This document shows, in pieces, positions 31,459 through 42,663 of a stretch of 64,000 nucleotides of DNA. Every line of letters begins with the position of its first letter. Position 1 is the first letter of the stretch. The notes beneath the pieces were generated by a model that was given only the letters and a program-made list of their open reading frames with translations, was not told the origin of the DNA and did no database searches. Source of the stretch: Paraescarpia echinospica (lineage: Eukaryota > Annelida > Polychaeta > Sabellida > Siboglinidae); NCBI GenBank assembly GCA_020002185.1, contig CM034533.1, positions 66,996,119 through 67,060,118 of the forward strand. The letters run 5' to 3'. Both the position numbers and the translations under genes were made by a program.

Positions 31459-31948
31459 ATCGACGACTAGCGCGCGGGAAACGAACGATGACTTTTTTTT
31501 CGTTTCTTCTATATTTATGACGCACCTCCATCAACAATTTACCGAGCATGTTGAGACCTTCTTTATGCCCGTGGGCGTAACCCAAAAAGGCTTCTTTGGA
31601 CGGCACCCACTCCACCAATTCGGCGTCCCCGGTAGCCAATAGGGCGTCTTTCAACTTTTTCGACGCTTCGAACTTACTCATCAACAGGCTCTTCATACAT
31701 TCGAATCTAACGGCATCCCATTCAGCGCCCGTTTTCGTTTTCCTGATTCCGTAACTTCGTCGCTTCGCTATATACGCCGACCATGCCGCTTTGATGTACT
31801 CCGCGATTTCTTCGTCTTCGTTAAACATCGCTTTTCTAAACTGGTAAGCATGCTCGACGGATTGGAAACCCTGACCATACGCCGCTACTCGACACGGATG
31901 AAAATTCGACAGGAACGACACCGACCCTCCAAAACTTATAGGCTCCAT
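31397..31948 (-). CDS. NADAR-family (YbiA-like) ADP-ribose/N-glycosidase domain protein
   Basis: 183 codons, unbroken, the outermost gene at the right end. Family hallmarks: SFLSNFHPC near residue 10, SVEHAYQFRKAMF (Glu) near 31-43, W near 77, MKSLLMSKFEASKKLKDALLATG and GLNMLGKLLMEVR. The usual D-x-x-W-G-x-G block reads KEAFLGYAHG, so one catalytic-site element is altered. NADAR enzymes hydrolyse ribosyl-linked substrates; some remove ADP-ribose from guanine in DNA. The last 30 or so codons overlap the ATPase start by 62 bases and may be an extension after loss of an earlier stop. An accessory gene; a counter-defence role is inference. Confidence 0.75.
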   Translation of the reverse strand: MEPISFGGSVSFLSNFHPCRVAAYGQGFQSVEHAYQFRKAMFNEDEEIAEYIKAAWSAYIAKRRSYGIRKTKTGAEWDAVRFECMKSLLMSKFEASKKLKDALLATGDAELVEWVPSKEAFLGYAHGHKEGLNMLGKLLMEVRHKYRRNEKKVIVRFPRASRRYGHVVEASFYVYSGRSYGVR

Positions 31949-32040
31949 ATCTAGAGACGGACGCTACTGACTACACCTCATGCATAACCACTATACAAAC
32001 CTTACACATAAGTGTCTGATTACCGCGCTAGAGGTGCTAC

Positions 32041-32304
32041 ATTATCAATTACGTCGCTAGAGGCGCTACTGTGTACTTCGTTTTAACTTCAATTCACTAG
32101 ATGTCAGCACTACTTAAATGAAAACGAGGCTGGCGCCACGACTAATCATAAAAAAAGGAAAGTTCACATAAACAATTAATAAAACGTTTTCTATAAGTAA
32201 GCTGTCAAACCAGATACAACCGTTCGGGCGAACCAACATGCCGAACCCTTTGATCTTCATTTGATCTTTTGGTTTGACCCGTAGTCTGAGCCATATAATT
32301 ACTA

Positions 32305-32306
<2 letters not shown>
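32041..32306 (-). repeat. Polinton right terminal inverted repeat
   Basis: Reverse-complement partner of the left repeat, ending ...AATTACTACT before TATATA. Just inside it (32016-32043) lies one extra copy of the CTCTAGCGCGGTAAT-type motif that closes the repeat. Confidence 0.95.
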
Positions 32307-32340
<34 letters not shown>

Positions 32341-33240
32341 ACAATTACAGTGAAATTACAATTACAGTGAAACATGGTGTATATCAGTATATCTTTCTTA
32401 GAAAACTGAACGATGAAATACTACGAGTCTCAAGGTATAATTTCAATCGATGATTATATTAACATACAATAAGTAATATATTGTACACACTTCTGAAACA
32501 CCGTGCTTCTTTGTGCATATTCGTTAAATTTGTTTGCACCGGAGGTTTTAAGAGAAATCATTAACTCAGAGTACAGTTGGCAATGATCAAAAACAAACGA
32601 GCGTAAGACGCACAAGCGATACGGTCATTCGAGGAAAACCAGTAGTATTTAAATTAATGTACATTAATGCTATGCAATTTGCAGACATACGTATAAGGCA
32701 GTTCAAGTTTACCGTGCATATTTGACGCACACATTTAATAATTGTATTCATCCAAAAGATCGCTAGCGGAGCGATAGGAACCTTTTTTTCTGAATCACAA
32801 CAATACCATTAAGCAAACCGATGTATGTACATCATTACAGTATGTAAAATAAAGTGTATATAGTCTATGTCATTAAAACATGCAAAACAGGAGTGAGAGT
32901 ACATTATGAACAAATAGTATACGGTGAGAAAATTGTATTTACAAATGAACAGTAAAGTAGAAAATTAGCTTCACCTTATTAAACATAGGATGCTATAATA
33001 TTTTTTGGCAAACAACCTCTGTTTAGTTTTAGACAAGGCTAACTACTACAGACAGCATCGATTTAAGGAATGTTTTTAAACACAAACATTGATATTGATA
33101 ACATAGTTGTTGTCTTCCCTAAGTTTGATTGAAACATTTGTACTGTTATACAATGTATGTTATAACAATTTACTAGCTTGTGTAAAACGCTATATCTACT
33201 GTAGACTTCGAAGTCTACAAGGAAGACATCAGACACATGA
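32307..33240. other. Right-hand continuation of repeat X, no gene
   Basis: Starts with the (TA)n tract and AACAATTACAGTGAAATTACA. It matches the inverted copy at 41100-41955 except for an extra stretch at about 32395-32510 absent from that copy. AT-rich, no ORF of interest. Confidence 0.6.
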
Positions 33241-33305
33241 GGAGGATGTGCAGGAAACCCCGTGATTAAGGCTGTAGCGGCGTAACCGCTGAGTTAGTCT
33301 TCCAG
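33241..33305 (-). tRNA. tRNA-like relic in X (copy 1)
   Basis: Counterpart of 41065-41131 with several substitutions. On the minus strand it has an A-box-like TAACTCAGCGG and degraded B box. Not a functional tRNA. Confidence 0.25.
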
Positions 33306-34674
33306 GGACTGGCACCACGCGTCACTGCTGAAACGCAATACATGTCATAAGTGGCGAATTTTAACTCGTAAACATGACACAGATAACAATACAGACATTT
33401 TCATGCGGTATTTCAAATCCGCGTTGACAAAACGATTTTAAAAATATTTTTTAAATAATCATACATTTAACATGAGCTTTCTTAGCAATTGCTCGTGATC
33501 GTTTCAGTCTGTTTAATTACAAATTGGTCGTCTAAAGAAAATGTGTTGGCCGTTGCACATGGTAGAATGAGAAACGAACTGTCCTTCCGGTATTTAACGG
33601 CAAATCATTAACCAATAATTATAGGACACGCCATGTGGATCTACTTCATGTACCGATTTCTAAAACCAACGTATTATATAAAACCATTAGACGTCGAGGT
33701 GTTAAGCTATGGAACTATATAACAGCAACAGTGGATTGTATATATGCACTTGCAACGTCTAAATGTCAAGAGATTTTTGTGAGTAAATAATGCTAGCCTA
33801 TTGACTTATATAACTAACATTAATTGTTGCATTCAAATGCGTGTATTCATGACAATAGTATTGCTGAGATTTGTGTTGCTGATTTATTTTCTTCAATAGC
33901 ACAATCTGTTTCTTCTTCTTCTTTTTATTAAATTATTTTACGTGCACCATGGAATTACACCAATTCGTACCGCATGCTGTATTGTACAGCATCGTAAATC
34001 GCTGCGATTGACAGGCAGTTACACTGTAGCGTATCTACGGTTTGGTAAACTGTGCCTCAGCTATTCGATTCACATAACTAAAAAGAAACAATTAAACTGT
34101 AGACAGAAAGATAAACATGTGACACAAAGGACGACTAAATTCTGTTTTTTCGATGATTTAATGTACATGCTTCTTGTTAAACCGACTTCGAATAGTGTAG
34201 CTATTAATAATAATTGAAACATAAACTTGTACACAAACGAACGACATTTGCAATAAGCGAAAGTTGAAAAAAGTTGTCATCTCTTCCCATGTATACAAAA
34301 TAAGTTTTATATTTTTTAACAAGGATATCCAGATGGAAATAATTTAAAAACTGCAATTTGAGCGGTAGAAGAAGTACATATATGTCATGTTATGAAATAT
34401 GTTTGCCCCAGACTTTCGTCACAACATTTAGAAGTACGAACACAACAAATTCTGTGCGCAAACCAAATATATATGTAACCGTATACGTACAGTCAGCATC
34501 ATCAGCCATCATCACATGCTCTGAACACAAAAAGGAATGCGTTTAATAAAATACAAATGGCTGCCTAAGTCTCGTTTTCGACGTACGCATGCTCATTACG
34601 GCATCTTTATAACGTATACCATCGCATCGCGCATTGCACCGCACATCGCGTATCGCATCGCTAATCGCATCGTC

Positions 34675-35026
34675 CGCCATGACAGTCAAGTAACTTCCGG
34701 TGCGACGTCACTTCCATAGTAACACCCCTAGTGAATAATCGGAGTACTACGTCACATTATAGCGCCATCTAGCGGGTAAAAATATCTAATTAGGTTAGTT
34801 AGAGAAAAAAGTTGGGGTTAATCTCGCGAAAATTTTATGTTTTTGTCCCTGTACTCTGACTAATTACATTGGTGTCCGTTGAGTGGCGTCGGGAACCGTG
34901 CTTACATGTTATTGACATAGTCGTTTTCGATCATAGCAGTTTTCAAATTTGCTTGCTATGGCAGCCTCTACTAGGAACACTAGGTCGGAAGTGCCGTCGC
35001 ACCGGAAGTTACTTAACTGTCATGGC
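34675..35026. mobile_element. MITE with GTAACTTCCGGTGCGAC ends
   Basis: Bases 34675-34708 (CCGCCATGACAGTCAAGTAA...) are repeated inverted at 34993-35026 with one mismatch. The 350-bp interior has no coding capacity. It abuts the right edge of X copy 1 exactly, after GCATCGT. Confidence 0.7.
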
Positions 35027-35137
35027 GGTCTCTATGCTTCCGGTATTCCGGGAAGTGTGTCAACGAATAGAGATCTATCATGGCTGGTAGATGGCAATAC
35101 TCTGACTAATTACATTGGTGTCCGTTGAGTGGCATCG
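34853..35137. repeat. Direct repeat pair containing ATTACATTGGTGTCCGTTGA
   Basis: About 40 bases at 34853-34893 recur at 35097-35137 with one or two differences. The first copy is inside the MITE, the second just outside, so a local duplication happened after or during MITE insertion. 35138-35570 shows no recognisable gene. Confidence 0.7.
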
Positions 35138-35639
35138 GATGTCGCCTCTCTCATGAACGTGCACAGTCTTTGTGTTAAGGGAAGTCACGTGATGTACATT
35201 CGGTCTTATTGATTATGCAAATGAGATGACGCCGAAAACTAGTGTATATACCATACTTCCGACAATTCCGGTCTTTCCTTTTTCGACTCTCGAGAAGGTC
35301 GTATCGTGTCTGATCGCTCGCACTATTTGTAAATATAGAATTGTTACGTTGTAAAGACGGATGTTTCATATACATATGTTTTCCGTTAAAAGAAGCGATA
35401 CCTCATACGAGTCCTATGGTCGTCTCGTTGGATGTGAATCCGAACAGATGATCGTCTCTTGACATGAAGGTATGTGATGTTTGGTTCTTGTCGCTCGTTG
35501 ATCGAAGTGTTTGGTGTTTCGTTTGTCCGACAAGTTTGGTTCTTGTCACTCTTTGGTATAAGTGTTTGGTGTTACACAGATGTCGTAGTGAGCTTCAGGA
35601 CAAGTGATTTCAACAATGTAGCGTTTGTCGACAGTGCAC

Positions 35640-35778
35640 AGCAACTGAGGATACTGTGTCGTTTCAAGTTGTATCGATGCGTGAAATGTCTCTTGCAATC
35701 TGGGTACTGGAAGGCTGGACGTGATGATGATGATGATGTAGGCTTGTTGGTAGCTGGTAGACTAGTCCATAAGCTCAT
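35640..35778 (-). pseudogene. Single C2H2-like zinc-finger fragment
   Basis: Minus-strand codons FQYPDCKRHFTHRYNLKRH fit a C2H2 finger except that the first Cys is Tyr and the last ligand is Cys. It is preceded by a Ser-rich stretch. No neighbouring fingers or exons found. It may be a broken host exon or a transposase fragment. Confidence 0.35.
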
Positions 35779-35886
35779 GATGTACGTGTTTACTGTTCAA
35801 GTGTAAAGAACGGAATGGTTCTTGGAACGCGTAGTCTCATGCAATGTCTCGGCCGTAGTCTCGTCCGCTAAGTTTGGTATAGCTGT

Positions 35887-36172
35887 CACGCGATAAATTG
35901 ACGAATTTTCTCCAAAAAGAGGAGGGATTTGACGCGATAACCCGTCTATTTGCTCCAAAAAGGAGGGATTTGACGCGATAACCTGTCGAATTTGCTCCAA
36001 AAAGAGGAGGGATTTGACGCGATGACCCGTCTATTTGCTCCAAAAAGGAGGGATTTGACGCGATAACTTGTCGAATTTGTTCCAAAAAGAGGAGGGATTT
36101 GACGCGATCCCGTCTATTTGCTCCCTTTTGGTGGAATTTGACGCGATAACCCGTTTATTTGCTCCCTTTTTT
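35887..36172. repeat. Two-type alternating minisatellite (41/44-bp units)
   Basis: Seven units of the form TTTGACGCGATAACC..., in which a 44-base type with GTCGAATTTG and AAAGAGGAGGGA alternates with a 41-base type with GTCTATTTG and AAAAGGAGGGA. The two together form an 85-base higher-order unit. Confidence 0.85.
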
Positions 36173-36601
36173 GTGTGTGTTGTGTATGCTGTGTGTGTTG
36201 GGTATGTTGTGTATGTTGTGTGTGGTGTATGTTGTGTGTGTTGCGTGTGTTGGGTATGTTGTGTGTGTTGTGTATGTGCTGTGTATGCTGTGTATGTTGT
36301 GTGTGTTGTGTGTGTTGTGTGTGTTGTGTGTGTTGTGTGTTGTGTATGTTGAGTTGGGTATGTTGTGTGTTGTGTATGTTGTGTATGTGTTGAATGTTGG
36401 GTATATTGTGTATGTGTTGTGTGTTGGATATGTTGTGCGTTGGGTATGTTGTGCGTTGTGTATGTTGTGTGTTGTGTATGTTGTGTATGTTGTTTTGGGT
36501 ATGTTGTGTGTTGTGTATGTTGTGTATGTGTTGTGTGTTGGGTATGTTGTGCGTGTTGTGTATGTTGTGTATGCTGTGTGTGTTGTGTATGTTGTGTATG
36601 T

Positions 36602-36635
<34 letters not shown>

Positions 36636-37312
36636 TGTATGTGTGTGTGTGTGTTGTATGTTGTGTGTGTGTTGTGTATGTTGTGTATGCTGTGCGTGTT
36701 GTGTATGTTGTGTGTGTGTTGTATGTTGAGTGTGTTGCGTGTGTTGGGTATGTTGTGCGTGTTGTGTATGTGTTGTGTGTTGTGTATGTTGTGTGTGTTG
36801 TGTATGTTGTGTATGCTGTGTGTTGGATATGTTGTGTGTGTGTGTGTTATATGTGTTGTGTGATGTGCTGTGTATGTGTTGTGTATGTTGTGTATGTTGT
36901 GTATGCTGTGTGTTGGGTATGTTGTGTGTGTGTGTGTGTGTGTGTTGTGTGTGTTGTGTGTGTTGTGTGTGTTATGTGTTGTGTGTGTTGTGTGTGTTGT
37001 GTGTGTTGTGTGATGTGCTGTGTATGTGTTGTGTGTGTTGTGTATGTTGTGTATGTTGTGTATGTTGTGTATGTTGTGTATGTTGTGTTGGGTATATTGT
37101 GTGTTGTGTATGTTGTGTATGTGTTGTGTGTTGGGTATGTTGTGTGTGTGTATGTGTGTGTGTGTGTGTGTGTGTGTTGTGTGTGTTGTTTGTTGTGTAT
37201 TGTGTGTTGTGTGTTGTGGGTGTTGTGTGTGTTGTGTGATGTGCTATGTATGCGTTGTGTGTGTTGTGTGTGTTGTGTATGTTGTGTATGTTGAGTGTTT
37301 TGTGTATATCTC
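36172..37312. repeat. 1.1-kb TGTGTTGTGTATGT minisatellite
   Basis: Almost pure G/T plus-strand sequence built from TGTGTTG and TATGTTG units with pure (TG)n runs near 36602-36652 and 36913-36945. Cys/Val-rich ORFs up to 309 codons in three frames are artefacts of the repeat. It has extreme strand asymmetry: nearly no C or A except in TATG. Confidence 0.95.
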
Positions 37313-39500
37313 TATGGGTCCATTTTCGGTTACCAATATCAGGTTAGGTGTTTTACAACAGAAGCAAGTTTGAAAGGTTTACCGAAGACGCACGACATTA
37401 AACACTACAGTATCGAATAAAGATAAAAACGTTCTAATGAATCTTTATACACTTGACAATTAATACGATAAACTATATAAATACTGGTATATCCTATCTG
37501 GAAGGTTATTATGTTCCTGTACATCTGTACTGTTCTATCATAACGCTTCACTTTGTTACGCGCTTGATTCTTTCTAATCTACTGACTGCGCAGTTTGCAT
37601 ATTTTATTCGTGTACAACACAAACGTATTTACATGTCACACTCCATAACTACAAAAACCAGAGATTAGACATTAATACATACTCTATGTATGTATATACG
37701 AGGTCGATTTCGGTTACCCATGCCAGGTTAGGGCTTTTATGATACATTTTGATTGTTTGAAAGGTTTTTACCGAAGAAGCACGAATTTAGATACTACAGT
37801 ATGAAAACAGATCAGAAACGATCTAATGTTAGTTTGTACACTTAAATGTTAACACAGTAAACTATATAAATACTGGTACACCCTGTCTGGAAGATTATTA
37901 TGGTCATATACTGTTCATCATAACGTTTCACTTTGTTACGCTCCTGTTTCGAAAAAAGAGGTTTGCCGACTTTAGTGTCAAGGCCACCGAGTCGTTATCA
38001 CTTTGACAAGGAGTATCACTTCAAAATACTTTGAAAGCAGGCTATCAACTGCACTAAACATGGTAAGTACAAATTGCTTATGACAAATACTGTTACATGA
38101 CAAAGGGTTTGATCAAAATATTACACAAATAGCAGGTAGTTTGAGTAACTGTTTTATAATTCCCTATGTTTTAACACAGGACAAATACACGGATGTTTTT
38201 CCAACACATTGAGCCTTGGTTACGAGTTTATACCGGATATATATATATCCTACAATCCATAATCTTTCGGCACGCCCACGTGACCTTTATGTTCTGTCGA
38301 ACTGCTATATAAAGAAATTATACATATTACCAGGCGCCTTTTTTATTCGTTGTCGTTATGAGTTATTTTGCCCGATTTGTGGCTGTTTTTTTAATCGTTG
38401 CAGTCTTTTTTGCCCCTTTCGCTACTGCTTTTGGAGCGTTGGCAGCCTTCTTCGCACCAACATGACGGTCAAGATTATGTATATCAGCTCCCCTACTTAG
38501 TGCGAGAGCACAGAAGAAACAAAGATGATCGTGATAAAGAGGACAGTTGTGTTGGGACCAATGACAGGACAACGGATTTAAACCTTTATTTGAAGATATT
38601 TAAACGGTTCTTTTCAGAGCCAACCACCTTCTCACAAAAGAGTATTAACTAGTAACTATGTCGATGTTATTACAAAGTCTGGTAAGTACAAATGTCGTAT
38701 GTTAGATAATGTAACAGGTCAAAGGGATTGATCAAAATCCTACATTAATAGCTGGCAGTTTGGGTGTTTTAACAGATAAGTAACTGTTTTAAAATTCCCT
38801 ATGGCTTAACACGAGACAAATACACGGATGTTCTTCCAAAACATAGAACCTTGGGCTTGATTACTAGTTCATACTACCAGTTTGCTTATAGCGTGATATA
38901 CCTGTAGTGTAGTGAACAATGATTGTACTCTGAAGGTCGTGATTGAATTTTCTAATAAAGTTCTTACAAAGGATGGCTAACCAAATCACAATGATAGCTT
39001 TGATGTTATACAGGACACGAGCGAGCTCGCGCCCGCAACAAACAAACATGTCCAGACACGTCTACAGGACACAGTAGCACACAGTAGCGTCGGTTTTGTA
39101 GTGTGTTGACAAAAGTACCAAAGAAACTTCTAGAATAAAATTTTACAGGGGAATTGACCATTACGTTACGTGATGGGGTTATATTCAAGCGCGAAAGCTC
39201 AAAATAATGGCTAACTAAATCACTATCTGTATAACCAACTCACCTCGCATACTAAATTACTGCGCGTAGCAGTTTATAGTTTAATGATGTCACTGTTGAT
39301 GATCAAATGATGGAATTACATTACATATGCGCAAGTTCAAAACAAGGTCTAACCAAATCACTACCTGTATAACCAAGTCATCTCGCGTACAAAATTATTG
39401 CGCGTAGCAGTTTATAGTTTAATGACGTCATACAGGGTCCGCACGCTCACGCTCGCAACAAACAAACATGTCCAGACACGTCTCGAGTACGGGTTTTATA
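37313..39500. repeat. Cluster of direct repeats, no confirmed gene
   Basis: Three repeat pairs: 37313-37570 with 37695-37945 (TTTCGGTTACC, TTTGAAAGGTTT), 38055-38225 with 38681-38870 (GGTAAGTACAAAT, ACAAATACACGGATGTT), and 39191-39290 with 39328-39430 (TAACTAAATCACTA, GCGCGTAGCAGTTTATAG). A 38-base block with CAACAAACAAACATGTCCAG occurs at 39025 and 39446. The second pair begins at a good GTAAGT splice donor in both copies, so a tandemly duplicated small gene is possible but unproven. Confidence 0.6.
38358..38465 (+). other. 35-codon ORF with signal-peptide-like sequence
   Basis: MSYFARFVAVFLIVAVFFAP starts a hydrophobic, Ala/Phe-rich peptide. The opposite strand reads as a Lys/Ala-rich tail (KAVAKGAKKTATIKK) like a histone H1 end, and either could be the shadow of the other. 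It lies between the GTAAGT-bearing repeats. Function unknown. Confidence 0.2.
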
Positions 39501-39879
39501 AAAGACACGAATATAGGTACTACCGTACTGAAATTATATCAAAGGTATAATTCCAAAATGGTCGCTTTGTTCGATAAAACGAGGCTATAGGTTCTGATAT
39601 AACATAGTCCTATATATGTAGTCTACATTTCGTATACATTACTTCTGATAAAACGACCTCTGCTGAATTTATAATCCTTTTATTATATAAATTACGCCTT
39701 ATTATAACACCACATGTTATACTTGTCATCGTCAACCAAATAAGGGCTCGATCCCTTGGCGGAGCCTCGGCCTACGGGCCAAGCAATCTCGTGTGTGACA
39801 TATTCAAATGCTGTTCGGTATATATATATTTTTTTAATAGTCGTCGGATACCTTTACGATAATAGCTCCTATCCTTTAA

Positions 39880-40215
39880 CATGGGGAAAATTCCCTATCC
39901 TTTAACACAGGCGCGCTCCGGAGGAAATCCCTATTTTTTAACATGGGGTCAAAATAGCCTATCTCTTAACCCGGGCGCGTCCTGGGGAAAATCCCTATCT
40001 TTTAACATAGGGTAAAAATTCCCTATCTCTTAACCTGGGAGCACCCAGGTGGAAAATCCCTATCCTTTAACATGGGGTAAAAATGGCCTATCTTTTAACC
40101 TTGGAACGCCCTGGAGCAAATCCCTATCTTTTAACATGGGGTTTCCCCCGGGGCGCTCCAGCGTACGCGCTGATTAACCTTGGAGCGCCCCGGAGCAAAT
40201 CCCTTGTTAAAAGAT
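39880..40215. repeat. CCCTATCTTTTAACATGGGG minisatellite
   Basis: About six units of CCCTATC(T/C)TTTAACATGGGG alternating with GCGCTCC/GCGCCC-type spacers. The last unit is inverted (TTGTTAAAAGATAGGGATTT near 40204), giving a hairpin possibility. It ends at the broken edge of X copy 2. Confidence 0.8.
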
Positions 40216-41064
40216 AGGGATTTCCACAGGGGGGCGCCATTGCCTACGCTAAGGGACCGCACTAACTACTTACCATATTCGGTTTAACAAGAAGCATGTA
40301 CATTAATTCATCGAAAAAACTTAATTTAGTCGTCATTTGCGTCACACGTTTTTCTTTCTGTATACAGTTTAATTGTTTCTTTTTAGTTATGTGAATCGAA
40401 CAGGTGAGGCACAGTTTACCAAACCGTAGATACGCTACAGTGTAACTGCCTGTCAATCGCAGCGATTGGTGTAATTCCATGGTGCACATGAAATAATTTA
40501 ATAAAAAGAAGAAGAAGAAGAAACAGATTGTGCAATTGAAGAAAATAAATCAGCAACACAAATCACAGCAATACTATTGTCATGAATACACGCATTTGAA
40601 TGCAACAATGAATGTTAGTTATATAAGTCACTAACATTATTTACTCACAATATTTTCTTGACATTTAGACGTTGCAAGTGCACATATACAATCTACTGTT
40701 GTTGTTATATAGTTCCATAGCTTAACACCTCGACGTCTAATGGTTTTATATAATACGTTGGTTTTAGAAATCGGTACATGCAGTAGATCCACATGGCGTG
40801 TCCTATAATTATTCGTTAACGATTTGCCGTTAAATACCGGAAGGACAATTGTTTTTTCATTCTACCATGTGCAACGGCCAACACATTTTCTTTAGTCGAC
40901 CAATTTGCAATTAAACAGACTGAAACGATCACAAACAATTGCTAAGAAAGCTCATATTAAATGTATAAAAATGTCTGTATTGTTGTCTGTGTCATGTTTA
41001 CGAGTTAAAGTTCGCCACTTATGACATGCATTGCGTTTTAGCAGTGACGCGTGGTGCAAGTCCC

Positions 41065-41131
41065 TGGAAGACTAGCTCAGTGGTTACGCCGCTACAGCCT
41101 CAATCACGAGGTTTCCTGCACATCCTCTTCA
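41065..41131 (+). tRNA. tRNA-like relic in X (copy 2)
   Basis: GGAAGACTAGCTCAGTGGTT gives a near-perfect A box, and GAAGA near the start pairs with TCTTC at 41126-41130 as an acceptor-stem remnant. The B-box position reads GAGGTTTCCTGC and is poor. Probably the head of an old SINE captured in X, not a working tRNA. Confidence 0.35.
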
Positions 41132-42031
41132 TGTGTCTGATGTCTTCCTTGTCGACTTCGACTTTGTAGTCTACAGTAGATATAGCGTTTTACACAATCT
41201 AGTAAATTGTTATAACATACATGGTATAACAGTACAAATGTTTCAATCAAACTTAGGGAAGACAACAACTATGTTATCAATATCAATGTTTGTGTTTAAA
41301 AACATTCCTTAAATCGATGCTGTCTGTAGAACAATAGCCTTGTCTAAAACTAAACAGAGGTTCTTTGCCAAAAATTATTATAGCATCCTATGTTTAATAA
41401 GGTGAAGCTAATTTTCTACTTTACTGTTCATTTGTAAATATAATTTTCTCACCGTATACTAATTGTTCATAATGTACTCTCACTCCTGTTTTGCATGTTT
41501 TAATAACATAGTCTATATTCACTTTATTTTACATACTGTAATGATGTTCATACATCGGTTTGCTTAATGGTACTGTTGTGATTCAGAAAAAAGGTTCCTA
41601 TCGCTCCGCTAGCGATCTTTGGGATGAATACAATTATTAAATATGTACATCAAATATGCACGGTAAACTTGAAATGCCTTATACGTATGTGTGCAAACTG
41701 CATAGCATTAATGTACATTAATTTAAATGCTACGTTACCATAAATATCTGGCAAGAAATACAGCAGATCTGGTTTTCCTCGGATGACCGTATCGCTTGTG
41801 CGTCTTACGCTCGTTCGTTTTTGATAAGTGCCAACTATACTCTGTGTTAATGATTTCTCTTAAAACGTGCGGTGCAAACAAATTTAACGAATATGCATAT
41901 ATTCTGATATACATCATGATTTCACTGTAATTATAATTTCACTGTAATTGTTGTATATATATATATATATATATATATAATCGACGTGTGATATAATGTG
42001 TTTACGAAAGCAAAACGTGTGATGCTAATTA

Positions 42032-42310
42032 CTATGACCATTCATACCGCTGATACCGTACATACTTATGTGATAATGTAATTTCTCCGTATTTACAATG
42101 AATAAATAATGTAAACCAATACTCATTCAATATTTTTATTATTTTATTGTTGAGGTGTATACTCCTGGTTTCTATGGGAACTTCCATAGACAACAACATG
42201 TCTTGCAACATATCATCAAGGTGGTCCCATCTGAACGATTGTCCTCCAAAAACACATTCGCCTTTCCTCGTCCCATTCTGATACACCTTAACACCTATGT
42301 TACACGGCTG
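42032..42310 (-). pseudogene. Doublecortin-like exon fragment (copy 2)
   Basis: Same peptide as at 16884-17148 (GVKVYQNGTRKGECVFGG), differing at only a few positions over about 80 codons, in inverted orientation. Here the frame is open upstream as well. Same caveats on the family assignment. Confidence 0.3.
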
Positions 42311-42371
42311 TAACACAACTGAATTTTCTATATGATTCAGCACAAACGAGTATATCAAAATTGTAACTTAC

Positions 42372-42663
42372 ACCTGGAAGTGCCGATGCCCTAAAGTGTG
42401 GGTTAAGTAGCACTTTCGGTTAATTGTATCTCCATTCTGGCAAGTGGATTACATGATGTGTCAAAGTCGGTGCGTCTGTCGAGACGATAATCCCTGGGTC
42501 AGGAGCTATAATTAGAACAGCACCACCTCCCAAAATTGCAGCAGTGGACTAGAATGATGGTACTCATTTACATCGTCTGGTCGTAGTTGCGCCTGTGGTT
42601 AATTGTGTCTTTGATATGACTAGTCGACACAATTGTTTCTGAACAAGCATAAGCATGAGTCAA
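42372..42663. other. Unassigned insertion-edge sequence
   Basis: About 290 bases between the end of X (…TTACAATTTTGATAT side) and the tail of LINE B. No coding sequence or terminal repeats recognised. Confidence 0.4.

Larger units (their letters stand above)
17274..32306. mobile_element. Polinton/Maverick (adintovirus-like) element, 15,033 bp
   Basis: Bounded by inverted repeats of about 267 bp that start AGTAGTAATTA on both sides, inside a (TA)n tract; TATATA flanks both ends, consistent with the family's 6-bp duplication. It encodes protein-primed-type PolB, adenain-like protease, major and minor capsid proteins, packaging ATPase and chromodomain integrase, the defining Polinton set, plus NADAR and RPA-like genes. 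Composition is visibly more GC-rich than the flanks. Most genes carry stops or frameshifts, so this copy is dead unless helped in trans. An inverted copy of the host repeat at about 41954-41980 shows the site without the element. Confidence 0.95.
14363..34674 (+). mobile_element. Repeat complex X, copy 1 (interrupted by the Polinton)
   Basis: The sequence at 14363-17273 plus 32307-34190 recurs in inverted order at 58421-40270. It carries a GCGATGCGAT array at its left edge and a short relic of one at its right edge (34620-34674). The outer 400-600 bases at the two edges are related in inverted orientation. I cannot name a transposase. It may be a fold-back/MITE-type element or an inverted segmental duplication of a repeat-rich locus. 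Confidence 0.6.

Noticed and set aside
33241..33305. A functional tRNA gene
   Set aside because: A-box-like sequence only; B box and stems are degraded and it lies within a repeat.
36159..37373. Cys/Val-rich ORFs of up to 309 codons
   Set aside because: Three frames are open at once because the GT-rich minisatellite lacks stop codons; composition is pure repeat.
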